Shown piece by piece: positions 39,815 through 51,975 of a stretch of DNA of 64,000 nucleotides. The stretch is from Dioszegia crocea (taxonomy: Eukaryota; Basidiomycota; Tremellomycetes; Tremellales; Bulleribasidiaceae). Position 1 is the first letter of the stretch, and the number at the start of each line of letters is the position of its first letter. The notes beneath the pieces are model-generated. The model saw nothing but the letters and a program-made list of their open reading frames with translations, was not told where the DNA came from and searched no databases. Location: positions 744,001-808,000 of the forward strand of contig BCKK01000006.1 of NCBI GenBank assembly GCA_001600615.1, in the 5' to 3' direction. A program made the position numbers and the translations under genes.

Positions 39815-40534
39815 CTACTGATTGTGGTGCTTCTTGGTGTCTGACGTATCAGCTCCTCACTCCTTGCCAAGAACTCATATCCGCTCATGCCAGCAACGAC
39901 ACTCACGGTTCACGGTCTGCTCCTGCATCTCCTTGGTTGGTCCGCCGTTGGGTGCAGCCTGGTCTGCCTGTCGACGTCAGTACATAGGTTCGATCCCAGC
40001 TATTGACGATCTGCACCAGCACTAACCTTGACAGCAGCCTCAGAGTCAGACTAGACGAGTCAGTTTACGATTCGCGCAACTTCGGGTGATCATCACTCAC
40101 AGCCAACTGCTCGTTCCATCCCGGTGCGTGCTCCTTGTGAGGAGCGGATGTGTCCTGCTTTCCTGCTAAGTTGCGCTTCTTCTCATGCTCGAGCTTCTGT
40201 ATAGGCAAGGGGATATATGTGCAGTACAGGAGATTATCGTATAGTGTTGCGGGAGGGAGAAGAAGGAGAGGAAGGAGAACACATGTCAGCTCGGTTCTCA
40301 TCGGTCTTCTGCCCAGAATCGCCGAAGACCTTCTCCCTTGCAGAAGTGCCAGAGCACCCGTCCTCATCATAGCATCGACACCTTCCGGCATTACATCCGA
40401 AAACCTCAACTCACCTCGGGATCTAAACCGTGAACGGCTGAGCCAGAAGCCTGACCCCTTGCCCAAACCCTTGAAGAGAGAGAAACGGGACGGGCGGAGA
40501 AGACACGAGCGGGCAGGCGCATTGAGAAGGACAT
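39815..40534 (-). CDS. Small conserved-looking protein with mitochondrial-type presequence
   Basis: Five small exons join in phase to 108 aa. The first 30 residues (MSFSMRLPARVFSARPVSLS onward) are Arg/Ser-rich without acidic residues, as in a mitochondrial targeting sequence. The mature part is very hydrophilic and charged: KLEHEKKRNLAGKQ, then EHAPGWNEQLASDSEAAVKA, then TKEMQEQTVNHTKKHHNQ. I recognise the HAPGWNE...SEA.VKAD pattern as one shared by small fungal proteins, but cannot attach a function. It has no membrane segment or cysteines. The start is ATG at 40534; an upstream in-frame ATG would only add a low-complexity leader. A mitochondrial matrix or intermembrane protein is the likeliest reading. 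Confidence 0.6.
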
Positions 40535-41693
40535 TGTGGTTGTGATTGGTGTATGAGTGAGTGGATGTGATGGAGGTGTTGAGTGTATAGATGCTATTCG
40601 CGGTTGTCTTTGAGCGGTTTCGGTGAGCGAACATGACGTCAGAAAGGAGAGATCGGCGGGGGTTGCCGCTGAAACACGAGCACGTGGATGTGAGACCCGT
40701 GCGTCGAGTTTCAAATTTAGTCACCGAAGTCAGCAGAATCCAGGGAAGATAAGGTCAAGATTGTACAATTCGCCCTCCTCACCATCCATCGTCGAATATG
40801 CACTGTCTCTCCGGTCTACAGCGCGCTCCCTCGGTCTACAGCGGCATTCAACGGCCCAGAGGTGTCCGCTTTCGCCAGTGACATACTTCAAGATCAAAGC
40901 TTAGATTGATGACAATCAACGTGGCGCATGCCGATAACCGGGACGCGAACAGCATAACGTTCCCGTCATTTAGGCTCAGATGCGACAGATCCTCTGTCGG
41001 AGTGGGTCAGCGACAATCCGTTGTCCTTCTGCGGTCTTACCAGATTAAACGGAGATAATGGTGGATCTAGGCTTCGAAGCCGCGAGTGGATCACACACGC
41101 CCACACATCCTTAATCTTCGGTTTCCGGGTGATGGGAAAAGGGGGTCTCCTCAATTTGACGAGAGTTCGTCATATCTCCGACTGGCTAAGAGTACCTCAT
41201 CGATATGAGACTTCCATCGTCCGCCGGTCGAGGGCTACGAGTCGTGCCGAGTGGCACCTGTCGTCAGCAGGAAGGCGCTTGTTCGGCTCGGACTGTTGGG
41301 CAAAAGAGGGCCCTATCTCGTTCACGAGGATCCGAGTAAGTCTTTTCTCAGTCTTTTAGCGCTGAACTGATATCTACAGCTTCAGTGTTGGGCAATGTGG
41401 GCCATACCTACATCGTACATACGACTTGTGACACCGGTCAGTCGGGCAGCCTTGAAGAAGACCTCAGCTGATGTTCTAGCTACTGTGCGAAGCCGCCAGA
41501 TTGGAGTTGCTCTTTGAATCTATCTCTCCCTAGACTGTAAGTTCTCTTGCCCCTGAGGAGGATTCGGCTGACTTCCCAGCTGTGACAAGGCGAGAATTCG
41601 CGGATTCAAAGCTCGCATTATTCTCATCCACACCGGACGTAGGTTGCTCTCAGTCGGGATGAGCACAAAGGCTGACGCAGTATACTGGATACA
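40535..41693 (+). promoter_or_regulatory. Upstream region and spliced leader of array gene 1
   Basis: The right part contains four well-formed small introns before the start codon: 41336-41379, 41437-41479, 41537-41579 and 41639-41680, each with a GT donor and, mostly, a CTGA-type branch point. The last acceptor is 13 nt before the ATG at 41694. In the frame of that ATG, the joined leader meets a TGA in the exon at 41580-41638, so the leader does not extend the protein. The left part (40535-41000) is the promoter side of the small mitochondrial-type gene. Confidence 0.5.
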
Positions 41694-44389
41694 ATGCACA
41701 TCCTCGCCATTCTCAGCTCCACTGTCCTGTTCGGCGCCCTATCCGTGGCGGCGGCTTGCGCACCCCCGCAGGTCGACGCCCCAGTCTCCATAGTCTACAA
41801 GAGATCCCCGATAGGATTCACATTCGACGGGTACACCAACCCAGGCTGCCGCACCTTCGACATTACCTTCGTCGACACCACCACAGGCGTCAGGACATTG
41901 GCGTCTTACACCGTCGGTGCAACCTCTACCCACCTCACCCAAATCGTACCTGCACCTCCAGGCGAGTACTACGTCGAAGCCACCGTCCGGGGTTCTACAC
42001 CCGCCAACAGCATATCCACAATCGTCACTACCTCCACCTTCACAGTCCAGGGCTCTACATGCCAAACACCCCTTCTTACTACTCCCGTCGCGGGAGACCG
42101 GTTCGGCAACAATCCTACCAGCTTCACATTCACCGACCGCAATACCGATTGCTCGCGGGTCAGGGTGTTTCACACCTTAGTCGGAGGTGTCGAAAACTCT
42201 ACCGTTTTCTCCCAATCCCCCCGTAGCGACAACCAGGGCGGGGTCAATCTCGTCGGAGGAGAATACGATGTGTCTATCCAGAGCTTTGAACCTACCGGCT
42301 CCATGCTCCCCTCCCCCCGCTCTACTCCTGTCCGCATCACCATTATTGGCAAATGCTCTACCCCCGCCTTCACCGCTCCCGTGAACGGCCAGGTCTTTGA
42401 CGTCGATCCGGCTGGTCTTTATGCCCAAATGTCAAACGTAGACTGTGACTACGTTTACTACAACATTTTCGGGATCGACTCAGGCTACGGTTATGCCCAC
42501 TCCTTTAACATGGTTCCCGGTGAGACCACCGGCTCCACATTCTACAGTCTCCCTTCCGGCCACTACTCCGTCATATCCTACGCCGGTAGCTCCGATGGCG
42601 CCAGGCTTTCGTCTGACGCGTCCGAGTCGAGGACCTTTGTCGTCGACGATCCGAAATGTACCGTTCCGGTGCTCGTTTCGCCCACCTGGTATTCCACTTC
42701 GATCGCCCTCCCGAGCGGGTTTGACTTCGAGATATCGTCTACGGATTGTCGTACCGTCACCCTCATTGCTGAGCATCAGAACTCCCAATACGTCTTGACT
42801 CTTGATCTCACTCTTGACCCTGGACAGTCATCAGTGTCCTCAAATGTCGAAGTACCTGCTGGACAGTACTACATCTATGTCAAGGCCTCGGACGAGGGAC
42901 GGAACCCTTCCGAGCGGTCAGGCGGTGTATACATCTACGTCGAAGTTCCGAAATGTCCCCTCCCAACTATCGTCCGACCCTCCTCCTATGAGCGCTTCCA
43001 AACTCTGCCGGGTGCTACTACAGCTGCTACCCAATACGAAATCATTACCACATCCCCCTGTACCGACATCTTTATCACTCAGTCAGTCCCGGGCGCGAAT
43101 GACGAGACTTACACTCTGTCCGACTCTACAACATACACCCCTACGCGCGATCTCATCCCCGGGTCGTACGCCCTCTACGCCATCGCTCGTGATCCCTCTA
43201 CCGATCTGCCAGAGTCACTACAGATTTCCACATACTTCACAGTCGACCCCCCTAACTGCGACGTATCGGGATTCTATGTAGCCGGGTACGATCCACAGCC
43301 GGACACGACGCAAGGCTCCTTCTACTATCAAGCGTCATACGGGAACTGTCGCCGGCTCTCGCTTTACCTGAACGGCGTCCTCTCGGTTCAACATGACAAC
43401 GATGTCGGCACCACATTCTTTGGTGAATACCTACCTCTGCCGACAGGTTCATACGAGGCGTACATCGTCGCCGAGTATATCCCTACTTCGTCAATCGATC
43501 CCCATATCCCGGAAGCTACCTCTGTCACTCTCCAATTCACCATTCACGCCGGTACAGAGTGCACCGCTCCTACCATCACCAGTCCACAGCAGACCGATCC
43601 TTACACCATCTTGACGCGTCAGCTCATCGTTACCGGGACTACCACGGAGCAGGGTGCGTGCACTACTGTCGGTATCTACACAGTCGGCGACCATGGCGAG
43701 GATCTACTCGTGGGATCAGGACTTCGTCTCGCCGATAATACGTTTAGTGTGCAGGCGAGCCAGCCACTCTCTGTCGGAGGTCACTACATTTTCGCCAGGT
43801 CAATCCCGTCTGACGGTACTCGCCTGGGTGACCAGAGCAACACGGTCTACATAATTGTTGAGGAGGCGCCTACACCTACTGTGAGCTCATTTTCTGACCA
43901 CATCGAGCTCAAGCTGATTATCCTAGGGGTACCTCAGTCTTCCCGCGAGGCGCAAGATTTACTGCAAGAGGAACGAGGATGCCTGTACAGTTGTGGATAC
44001 TAGAGGCAGGAAGTCTGTGTTGGTGAGTGTGACTCTGATGATATAGAAGCGAGACTCTGGCTGACGATGACAGTGCGTACCCGACCTCGACTCCAATCTC
44101 GAGCAATGTGGATCGTGCGGTGGGCCAGACTGTACGCTTCTAGCCAACGTCGATGTGAGTCTATCGAGTTTGCGGATTCTAAACGTGAAGATGGCTGACT
44201 AGGCTCAGGACGTGGCGTGCACGAACGGACGATGTCTTGGTGAGTTTTACAGCTTTGATCGCATTGTCTGGATCCAAGCTGATGGATTCAGTATCATCCT
44301 GCTTGGAAGGCTACACTCTCGAGCATAATGCCTGCGAAGAGTCTTTGGACTTTGCGCTCTTTGTGCAAGGTGGGTCGGTCGACGATTGA
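41694..44389 (+). CDS. Array gene 1: secreted seven-module protein with CPL1-like tail
   Basis: Exons 41694-43880, 43927-44022, 44074-44154, 44209-44239 and 44292-44389 give 830 aa. Residues 1-21 are a signal peptide (MHILAILSSTVLFGALSVAA). Seven modules of about 100 aa begin at Cys 22, 123, 221, 322, 421, 522 and 623. Each starts C-x2-P and has a second Cys 30-36 residues on, then a G-x-Y-x-V/A strand, a likely Ig-like beta-sandwich held by one disulfide. From residue 730 comes a ten-Cys CPL1-like domain (CVPDLDSNLEQCGSCGGPDC; DVACTNGRCLVSSCLEGY). It ends acidic, GGSVDD. The frame changes at the first splice: read without splicing, the frame runs to 44003 and gives a false end. The role is unknown; cell surface or secreted. 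Confidence 0.82.
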
Positions 44390-45421
44390 CCCGTTGAGCC
44401 CAAGGCAGGCATGTCGTAGAAATTATTATAATCGAGCTTGAGGATTTAGGTCATTGGGAATTTCCGGGAAATGTACATGTATTTGTGGGATCCGCAGTGG
44501 TCTGCATGGTCTTGTTCAGCGCGAGGCTGTAGCAGTTGGGGCTTAGTCTGGCTGAGCCCCCTCGCAAAGGACGCAGTACTACGCAGTACTGTGCCCTGAG
44601 ATGCTCAGGCACGGAGGTCATTACGGCATCCCCTATCGCCTTGCAGGAGCAGGCAGCAGCTGGTGCCTTTTGCTGCGTTCCATACCGCTCTTATACATCT
44701 TCACAGCATTTAATGCCAGAATGTAGCTGCGTTGCACTACAGTAGCACGGATCGGCGATTCTGATTCTACGCTCATCGACGTCTCTGCAAATTTGGATCG
44801 CGGCAAAGGACAAATCATGGCCCACATCGAGCCTCATCACCTTCTATCACCCCCAAATGGAAGCGAACAAGATCGGAGGGTCCGAGACTTCGAAACGTGC
44901 TATATGGAGGACAAAGAGGCGTACAGTTTGTGTAGATGCGTCCTTCCGTTGTTGGTATGGAAAGCTTAATTGACGGACGCGACTGAGGGTGTTAATTGTT
45001 CGGATGCTAATTACAAGGTCATAGCGCTGAAAGCTTACTGAAGATGCTATATCGGTTTCGCTGCCGCTGATGTGTGACTTACTGATATAGTGCCTATACA
45101 ACTACTCCAGGGATCAGTCAATAATAGCAGTCAAGGTGAGCAAAATTCTCGGAAGACCAGAGGGCAGAGGATTTGGCTGATCTGACAGCTTGCGAGATCA
45201 AACGTTGTTCAACGTTCAGCAAGAGAGCCTTATTCCATCTCGAGCTCAGCAAGTTTTTTATTGCGCTTGTCTGCTCAAGCAGGGTCTGAGCTGATCAGCC
45301 AGGCATCAAGGACGGGAGCAGGATCTCAGGCCAGGACTGGGAAGACATTTACACAATCGAGGTACATTGCTCGCAATGCTCCCATCACGCCTCAGCTGAT
45401 CGAATAGCACCTTGTCCCAAA
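44390..45421 (+). promoter_or_regulatory. Spacer 1 and spliced leader of array gene 2
   Basis: 1032 nt lie between array genes 1 and 2. A short direct duplication (ACGCAGTACT twice) lies near 44570-44590. A leader intron, 45362-45407, ends 14 nt before the ATG at 45422 and follows a purine-rich exon; another probable intron ends near 45189 (CTGATCTGACAG). No coding gene is supported. Confidence 0.45.
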
Positions 45422-48130
45422 ATGCGACTCTTTACCCTGTCCACTCTTTCCCTGCTGTTCAGCGGCCTCTCCCTGGCGAAGGCGGCATGTTTCACCCCAT
45501 GGTTCGCCAATCCCCACAATACCGAATATGCGCAAATTCCCACCGGTTTCCTCTTCGAAGCGTACACCATACCGGGATGCAACATCTTCACCATCACCTA
45601 CATCGATACCACCTCGGGAGCTCGTACAGAGCTTGTCTATACTTCGGGATATGACGACGAGTACATCCGACAGGTGATCAACGCGCCTCCAGGCGAATAC
45701 ACAGTTGTCGCAAGCGTCCGAGGCGATCCCAATGAGGTTGGGTTCGAAACTTCAGCTTCAGCCATTTCCGACCCCTTCACTGTCCTACCCCTCCCTTGCC
45801 GAACTCCATCCCTCCTCTCTCCAGTCGGCGGCGGATCATATCGGACTGATCCGCCCGGCTTTCCCGCCTCTATCGGAAATCTCGAATGCTCTCGAGTCGA
45901 GGTTTTCTACCGCATGGTCGGCGGCATCGAGCAGTCTGCCATCATTGATCAGGCACCCGGCGGCAATCCCAATGTGGCGGAGCAGATCCCTGCCGAGGTG
46001 GGCGAGTATGACGTATCTGTCCAAAGTTTCGACAACGTCGGCAATCGTCCCATATCCACCCGCTCCGACCCGGTCAGAATCACCGTTCTGGCTGGTAAAT
46101 GCTCCCCTCCTACCATCATTGAGCCACTCGAAGGTCAAACTTTCCATACCAACCCCTCTGGCTTCTCGGCACAGCTCTCATCCTCAGACTGTCACAAAGT
46201 CAACCTCTACGTCAAAGCCCGTGATGGCACGGGGCTAAGTTATATCCAGATTCTCTCCGTGTCCAACGGCGAAACCACAATCTACACCGATCTCTACGTA
46301 CAGCCCGGTCGTTACTCTTTGTCCGCCATCGCCTACGATACCGATCGGGTCGAATCTGTCCCGTCACAGACTCGAAATATCGTCGTCGGTGATCCCAAGT
46401 GTCAAATCCCCTCTCTCGATTCCCCATCAAACGGTGATACATCCACTCATTCCCCTACCGGCTTCACATACGACATCTCTACCACCGACTGTAATACCCT
46501 AGTCATCTATGCCGAGCAAATCGGGGTAAATTACAAATACCAGCAGTCAACAACTCTTGCTGCTGGCCAATCCTCCCTCTCCCTCTTCGCCCAAGTCCCG
46601 TCTGGATCTTACAACATCTATGTCCAGGCGTTTGGCGCGAATCGTATCGCTTCCGATAGGTCTGCCGGGATCGTACTGGTCGTCGCCAGGGAGAAATGTC
46701 CTGTCCCAACCATCAATCATCCCTCGCAAGGCGAGCGATTTCAAACGCTCGGAGGCGCCACCGAAGCCAATGTCAGATACGACATTATGACTTCGTATCC
46801 CTGTACTTCCGTCTCCATCCTCACCACCAATCCAGATGGGACCAGTACCACCAAACTCGTCGTCGGTTCCACATCCTATTCCGAGTCAGCTCGATCCGTC
46901 CCGGGGACTTATGCCGTCAGCGCTGTCGCTCGAGACCCGTCCACGGCCCTGGCGGATTCGGACCCAGTGCCGAAGCAGACTTTCTACGTCGATCCCTCCG
47001 CTTGCGACTCCCCTATCCTTACCATCACTCCTCACAATCAGCAACCATCCGAGTCTGACGGTAGTCTTACCTATAAAGCGACTTATGGTAATTGCCGTCG
47101 GATCTCTCTCTACCTCGGTGGCAATCTAGTAGCCACTCGCGATGCCGCTGTGGGTTCTACAACCTTTACCGAAACCATCCGCGTGGCTCCTGGCGAGTAT
47201 CGGGCTCAGCTCAAGGCCGAGGATATTCCATCTTCGGCCGACAGCCCTGTTCGACCCTCATCATCCGGTAACTTCCGAAACGTCAATATCCACGTCGACG
47301 TAGCATGTACGGCGCCGGTGATAACCAGCCCACTCGGTACCTCTACAAGCCCCGCTGTCACAGGTCGGCGACCTACCGTGATAGGCACAACAACATCGCA
47401 GACCCTATGCACAATCGTAGCTCTCTTCACTCTCGACGCCGGCGGTACGGAGCAGTTCTTGGGATACGCACAGCGGGCGGATGACAATACTTTCAGTATC
47501 CAAGTGACGGATCAAATGAGTCTTGGGACACACGTCATTTATGCCGCTGCAGCTGCTTCTGGAAGCAACATCGATGGATTGAACAGTAATCAGATAACGA
47601 TATACGTAGGGGCGGATATGCCGGGGCCTACTGTAAGTTTTCAAGTCAAGAGCAGGGAGGAAGGATTGAGCTGACCATTGGCAGGTTAATTTGGGTACCG
47701 TCACTCGACGCAGAGTTCAGTGCAAGCGGGATGAGGATACGTGTCCGCACGTGGACATTAGGGGCAGAAAACTCTTCGTTGTACGTTTGTCCATCCCAGA
47801 GATCTTGATGATGGCTGATAAAGGCAGTGCGTGCCTGATCTAGACTCGAATCTGGAGCAGTGCGGCTCTTGTGGTGGACCAGACTGTACTTTGCTACCCA
47901 ACGTAGATGTACGTGTCTTCTTTCTTATTCTCTTTGATCTGGCTGGCGCTGACATATCAGGATGTAGCGTGTGTGAACGGACGATGTCTAGGTAGGTCAC
48001 TATCTCAGATGGTGAGCGCGGATTGATGCTGATGCTCCTAGTGACGACTTGTCTGGAGGGTTTCTTTCTCAAGCAGAATGCCTGTGGTGGGGTCTCCGAT
48101 GCCCAGATTCTGATGGGCCGATTGTCTTGA
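45422..48130 (+). CDS. Array gene 2: secreted seven-module protein with CPL1-like tail
   Basis: Exons 45422-47632, 47685-47780, 47828-47908, 47961-47991 and 48042-48130 give 835 aa. The signal peptide is about 22 residues (MRLFTLSTLSLLFSGLSLAK). It has seven two-Cys modules in the same order as gene 1; the fifth starts CPVPTINHPSQGERFQTLGG and the sixth has ATYGNCRRISLYLGG. The tail from residue 738 has ten cysteines in the CPL1-like spacing (CKRDEDTC, CVPDLDSNLEQCGSCGGPDC, CVNGRCLVTTCLEGF). The four tail introns sit at the same codons and phases as in the other three copies. The C-terminus is short (GGVSDAQILMGRLS). It shares its start context and domain order with array gene 4. Confidence 0.83.
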
Positions 48131-49229
48131 AATGAGGGGAAGATACGATGACTGGATGAGGCAACGGGTGTCATAGAGCTCGGAGGTTCCGGTCATGATG
48201 TGTGGTAGATCTCAGGAAATCTATAATGTGTCGTTCCAGTCTGCGACTCTGTGCATCTACAGGCTTTGGGCACTTGTCGCATGGGATATAGCTTGCACTA
48301 GCCTTATACTGTAAAACCTCTACATGCTGGAGTATACTGTGCACTGGACCGCACAATCAGAGCCAACCTAAGCTAAGCCGACCTCCACCGCCACCCTTAC
48401 GGCATGGCCCTTGGCATCTTGCGTAACCGCCAAACTCTATTGAGTCTTGACCGGCTCTCTCATTTTTTTACTATGTATACCTTGCTTACGAGTATACCTT
48501 GCTTCTCCCCATCTCTCGAGCACGATAACTCAGTAGTCAAAGCAGCACGCAAGTCTGCGGGATATGTGCATGTTGCAGCAATTGCAGACGGCAATGTTTC
48601 GGCCGTTCGGGGTCAGATCTCGCCTCCACCGCCATCCGGTGCCTGAATGATGACTGCCCCTGAGACTTTTGGGAAGCGAAGTAGAGCAAAGGCGCCAGCT
48701 CTGGAGGTCAGCAAGTCAAAAACGCTCTTCCCGTCATTCTGTGTCCCTCTCAACCTTCTTCGCTTCAATGTAAGCTGCTGTAAGGAGGCCCCAGCGGGAC
48801 GGGATAAGCGGAGGAGAGCCTGGGGGAGGGAGGGGCGAAAGGAGGTATGGACCATTGGAAGGTTTGAGCGATGACCCAAAGTCAGCAAGGGGACTTAACC
48901 AGACGAGGGGAAATGAAAAGGCCTGAACATATCGTGCGCGTGAACCTTGATGGTCAATGTGAAGGGGATGTCTTGGTCTGTGAGTGTCTCTAGACTTTGG
49001 CATGATTGATTCTAATCCACCTCAGTCTTGATAGACGCAACCGCTTTTCGACTCTGGACGCATAAGCAGCACAGTGAGTGATTTTCTTTGCGCTTGGGCA
49101 TGTGGCTCATATAGATAGCAGTCTATTGGAGAAAGGTGCCGAGGTATACATAATCGGACGTTTGTTTTTGGCTGAGAGAGTGAGCTTGGAGATCTGCACT
49201 GAAGACACCGACTAACGAACAGGCATTAC
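48131..49229 (+). promoter_or_regulatory. Spacer 2 and leader of array gene 3, with coding-like exons
   Basis: 1099 nt. Three predicted introns lie before array gene 3; the last, 49136-49222, ends seven nt before the ATG at 49230. The leader exons from about 48914 join in phase to a coding-looking frame starting MKRPEHIVRVNLDG and running through GDVLVFLIDATAFRLWTHKQ. This is out of frame with gene 3. It could be an upstream ORF, a remnant of another small gene, or chance. Confidence 0.4.
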
Positions 49230-51975
49230 ATGATGCGGCTGCCTACCCACCCCCTTCTTACGCTTCTGCTCGCCTACTCCTCATTCGCTGCGGCCGTTTG
49301 CCAGCCGCCTTTCTTTGGCGATCCTAGTTCCGGCGCTATCTACGTGCAAACTCCCACTGGGTTTCCCATTAATGGTGGGAGCAACACGCCAGGATGTAAT
49401 TCGTTCACCCTTCGCATTTTCAATGCCGCATCTGGATCACAAATCACCAGCAGCTCCTTCACCACAGACCCCAACAATAGGCGGTTTTCGAATGTCATCA
49501 CTTTACCGCCGGGCCAGTATTACGCAACGATGAGCGTGCAGGGTTTTACCAGTGACACTGCTCAGTCGTCCCTGACCAGCACCCAGCCATTCAGTGTAAG
49601 AGGCGCCGTCTGCGATACACCCCAGATCACCGGTCCATCGAACGGCGCGGTGATTAGAAACTCCTCGCCGCTCGTCGCCGTCACCGTCAGCAGCCTCGTT
49701 TGCGACCGGTTCGAACTCATCCTTACCAAGGTTGGCACTACTATCGCTCAAATCACCACACTTTCGAAGCAGAGTGGTAGTTCTGCCTTTACATATACTG
49801 CCATGGCGTCCTCTTTCGGAGACTACGATATCACGGTGCGGGGTCTGGACCCCTCTGGCAGGCAGATCACTTCCCCTTCTTCCCATCCCGTCAGAGTCAC
49901 ACTGGCTTCCATCCAGTGTGCCACTCCCACCCTCATTACTCCCGCCACAAACGATCAGATCTTCCGAAATTTCCCCCCAAGTTTCACCGCTGAGGTCTCC
50001 AGCACCGACTGCCGGGATTTGCTCCTTGCCGTTTACAACCTGGACACGAATACCGCAGTGGGCGACTTTGCACTGCAAGTCGCCGTGGGCCAGACTACCG
50101 TAAGGCGGTCCTTCACCCTTCCGGTTGGCCGCTACTCGGTCCAGGCCCGGGCCTCAAACCAGGATGGCGGTCGCACTTCCTCGATCCCCTCCGTGGCGCG
50201 TTCTTTTGTCATTACCGACTTGCAGTGCAGTCTTCCCACCCTGAATTCCCCCAACAACGGCTCTACCTTTCAAATCACTCCCACCGGTTTCAATTACGTG
50301 GTCTCTTCTACCGACTGCAGGACGTTGAGGATCGTCGCTGCGCAAGTTGGAACAAAGCTTTCTCACGAGAGCACGACGACACTGGCTGTAGGCCAGCAGT
50401 CTCTGGCAGGGCTTCTCGCAGTCCCTCCTGGGTCATACCAGGTATTTGTGTGGTCGAGCGATTCTGCCCGTATCACATCGAATACCTTGGGAGGCACATT
50501 CATCACCGTCCTGCGGGTGCAGTGTCCCATTCCCACGCTCGACCATCCCACGCAAGGCGAGCGCTTCCAAACCCTGCCTGGCGCCGACCATGCCCCCACT
50601 CAGTACGACCTCACAACTTCCTCCCCCTGTACCTCCATCACCGTCATCACAATCGCCTCGGATGGGTCAGTCCTGCCCCTTGAGCTGGCTGACTCTACTC
50701 ATTATTCACAGGTCCGCAATTCTCCACCGGGAGTCTACAAAGTCTCCGCCATCGCTCGAGACCCCTCCGGCGATATGGCGGACTCAGCGGCGGTACCGGA
50801 TCGAACCTTCTACGTCGATCCCTCAGCTTGCGACACCCCTACCATCATATCCCCCACAGTCGACCAACGCATTCCATACCCTGATGGCAGCTTCGTCTAT
50901 ACCGCTTCCTACGGTAATTGCCGCCGACTATCCCTCTGCCTCAATGGCGTTTTCCAAGTCGTACGAGAACCTTCGGCCAGCCTGTCCTCCTACTCCGAAA
51001 ACGGGCGGCTAGACCCAGGTCGATACGAGGCATACATCACCGCTGAAGATATCCCATCCACTCCTGATGGTCCTCGTCGCCCCACAGCTCGAAGCCCTAC
51101 TGTCGTCTTCTACATCGAAGACGTAAACATTCTGTGTACCGCGCCCACAATCATCACTCCGGCAAATCCCCCTTACCCGGCACTTACGGGCCAACGACCC
51201 ACCGTTTCCGGTACGACTACGGCGCAAGATAAGCGCACTAAGGTGGCTTTCTATTTTGTCAACGGTAACGGTCTGGAGGTTTTCCTTGGGTCCGGGCCTC
51301 GCGGCGCGGGCAACACGTTCAGCGTACAGGCTACGGAGCAGATGGCAGTCGGCACACATGTCATTTACGCGAGGTCTCTGGCTCTGGGCAGCAATGTGGT
51401 CGGTGTGAAGAGTAATGAGGTCACTATTCTTGTTGGGGCAGATGCGCCAGTGCCTACAGTAAGTCTAGCCATGGTCATCACCAGGCAAAGCTGATTTGTT
51501 TAGGGCAACTTCGGTTCTCAGGGTCGGCGCAGAGTACAGTGCAAGAAGGGCGAAGATCTTTGTCCACACTTGGATATCAGAGGAAGAAAACTCATGATTG
51601 TAAGCTTGCGATTTGAGGGTGTAGAGGCAATTGCTGACACTCCCAGTGCGTCCCTTCCCTCGCCTCAAATCTTGAGCAGTGCGGGTCGTGCGGTGGTCCA
51701 GATTGTACCATGCTCCCTAATGCAGATGTGAGTAGAATCCTTAGCCAATGATCATCTAGGATTATGCTGATCTCCTCTAGGACGTAACTTGCGCAAAAGG
51801 GAATTGTCTAGGTGAGTCGTGCCCAAATTCAAATCTAGCTTCGTGAGCTAATTTCGCAGTCACATCATGCCTTGAAGGATACGCGCTGAAGCACAACACC
51901 TGCGTGGCAGACTCAACGGGGCTCATCCTGCGTGTGCAACCTCTAGCGCGTCGATTCCGAACGAGCTCGAGGTGA
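49230..51975 (+). CDS. Array gene 3: secreted seven-module protein with CPL1-like tail
   Basis: The first exon, 49230-51458, is followed by four small tail exons to TGA at 51973-51975, giving 850 aa. The signal peptide is about 23 residues (LLTLLLAYSSFAAAV core). It has seven modules as in genes 1 and 2. Two cysteine changes set it apart: the seventh module has Arg where the others have the second Cys (AQDKRTKVAFY against AQDRCTEVSIH in gene 4), and the sixth has an extra Cys (RRLSLCLNGVF against a Tyr in the paralogs). The CPL1-like tail from residue 744 keeps all ten cysteines (CKKGEDLC, LEQCGSCGGPDC, LVTSCLEGY). The C-terminus is basic (RVQPLARRFRTSSR), like gene 4 and unlike genes 1 and 2. 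Confidence 0.83.

Noticed and set aside
41021..41359. Open frame of about 110 codons before array gene 1
   Set aside because: It is Arg-rich with no domain, overlaps a predicted leader intron, and its frame does not join the main coding frame.
43881..44003. Apparent different C-terminus of array gene 1 (frame running on after TPT)
   Set aside because: The continuation reads through a 46-nt intron; splicing at 43880/43927 restores the conserved ten-cysteine tail found in the other three copies.
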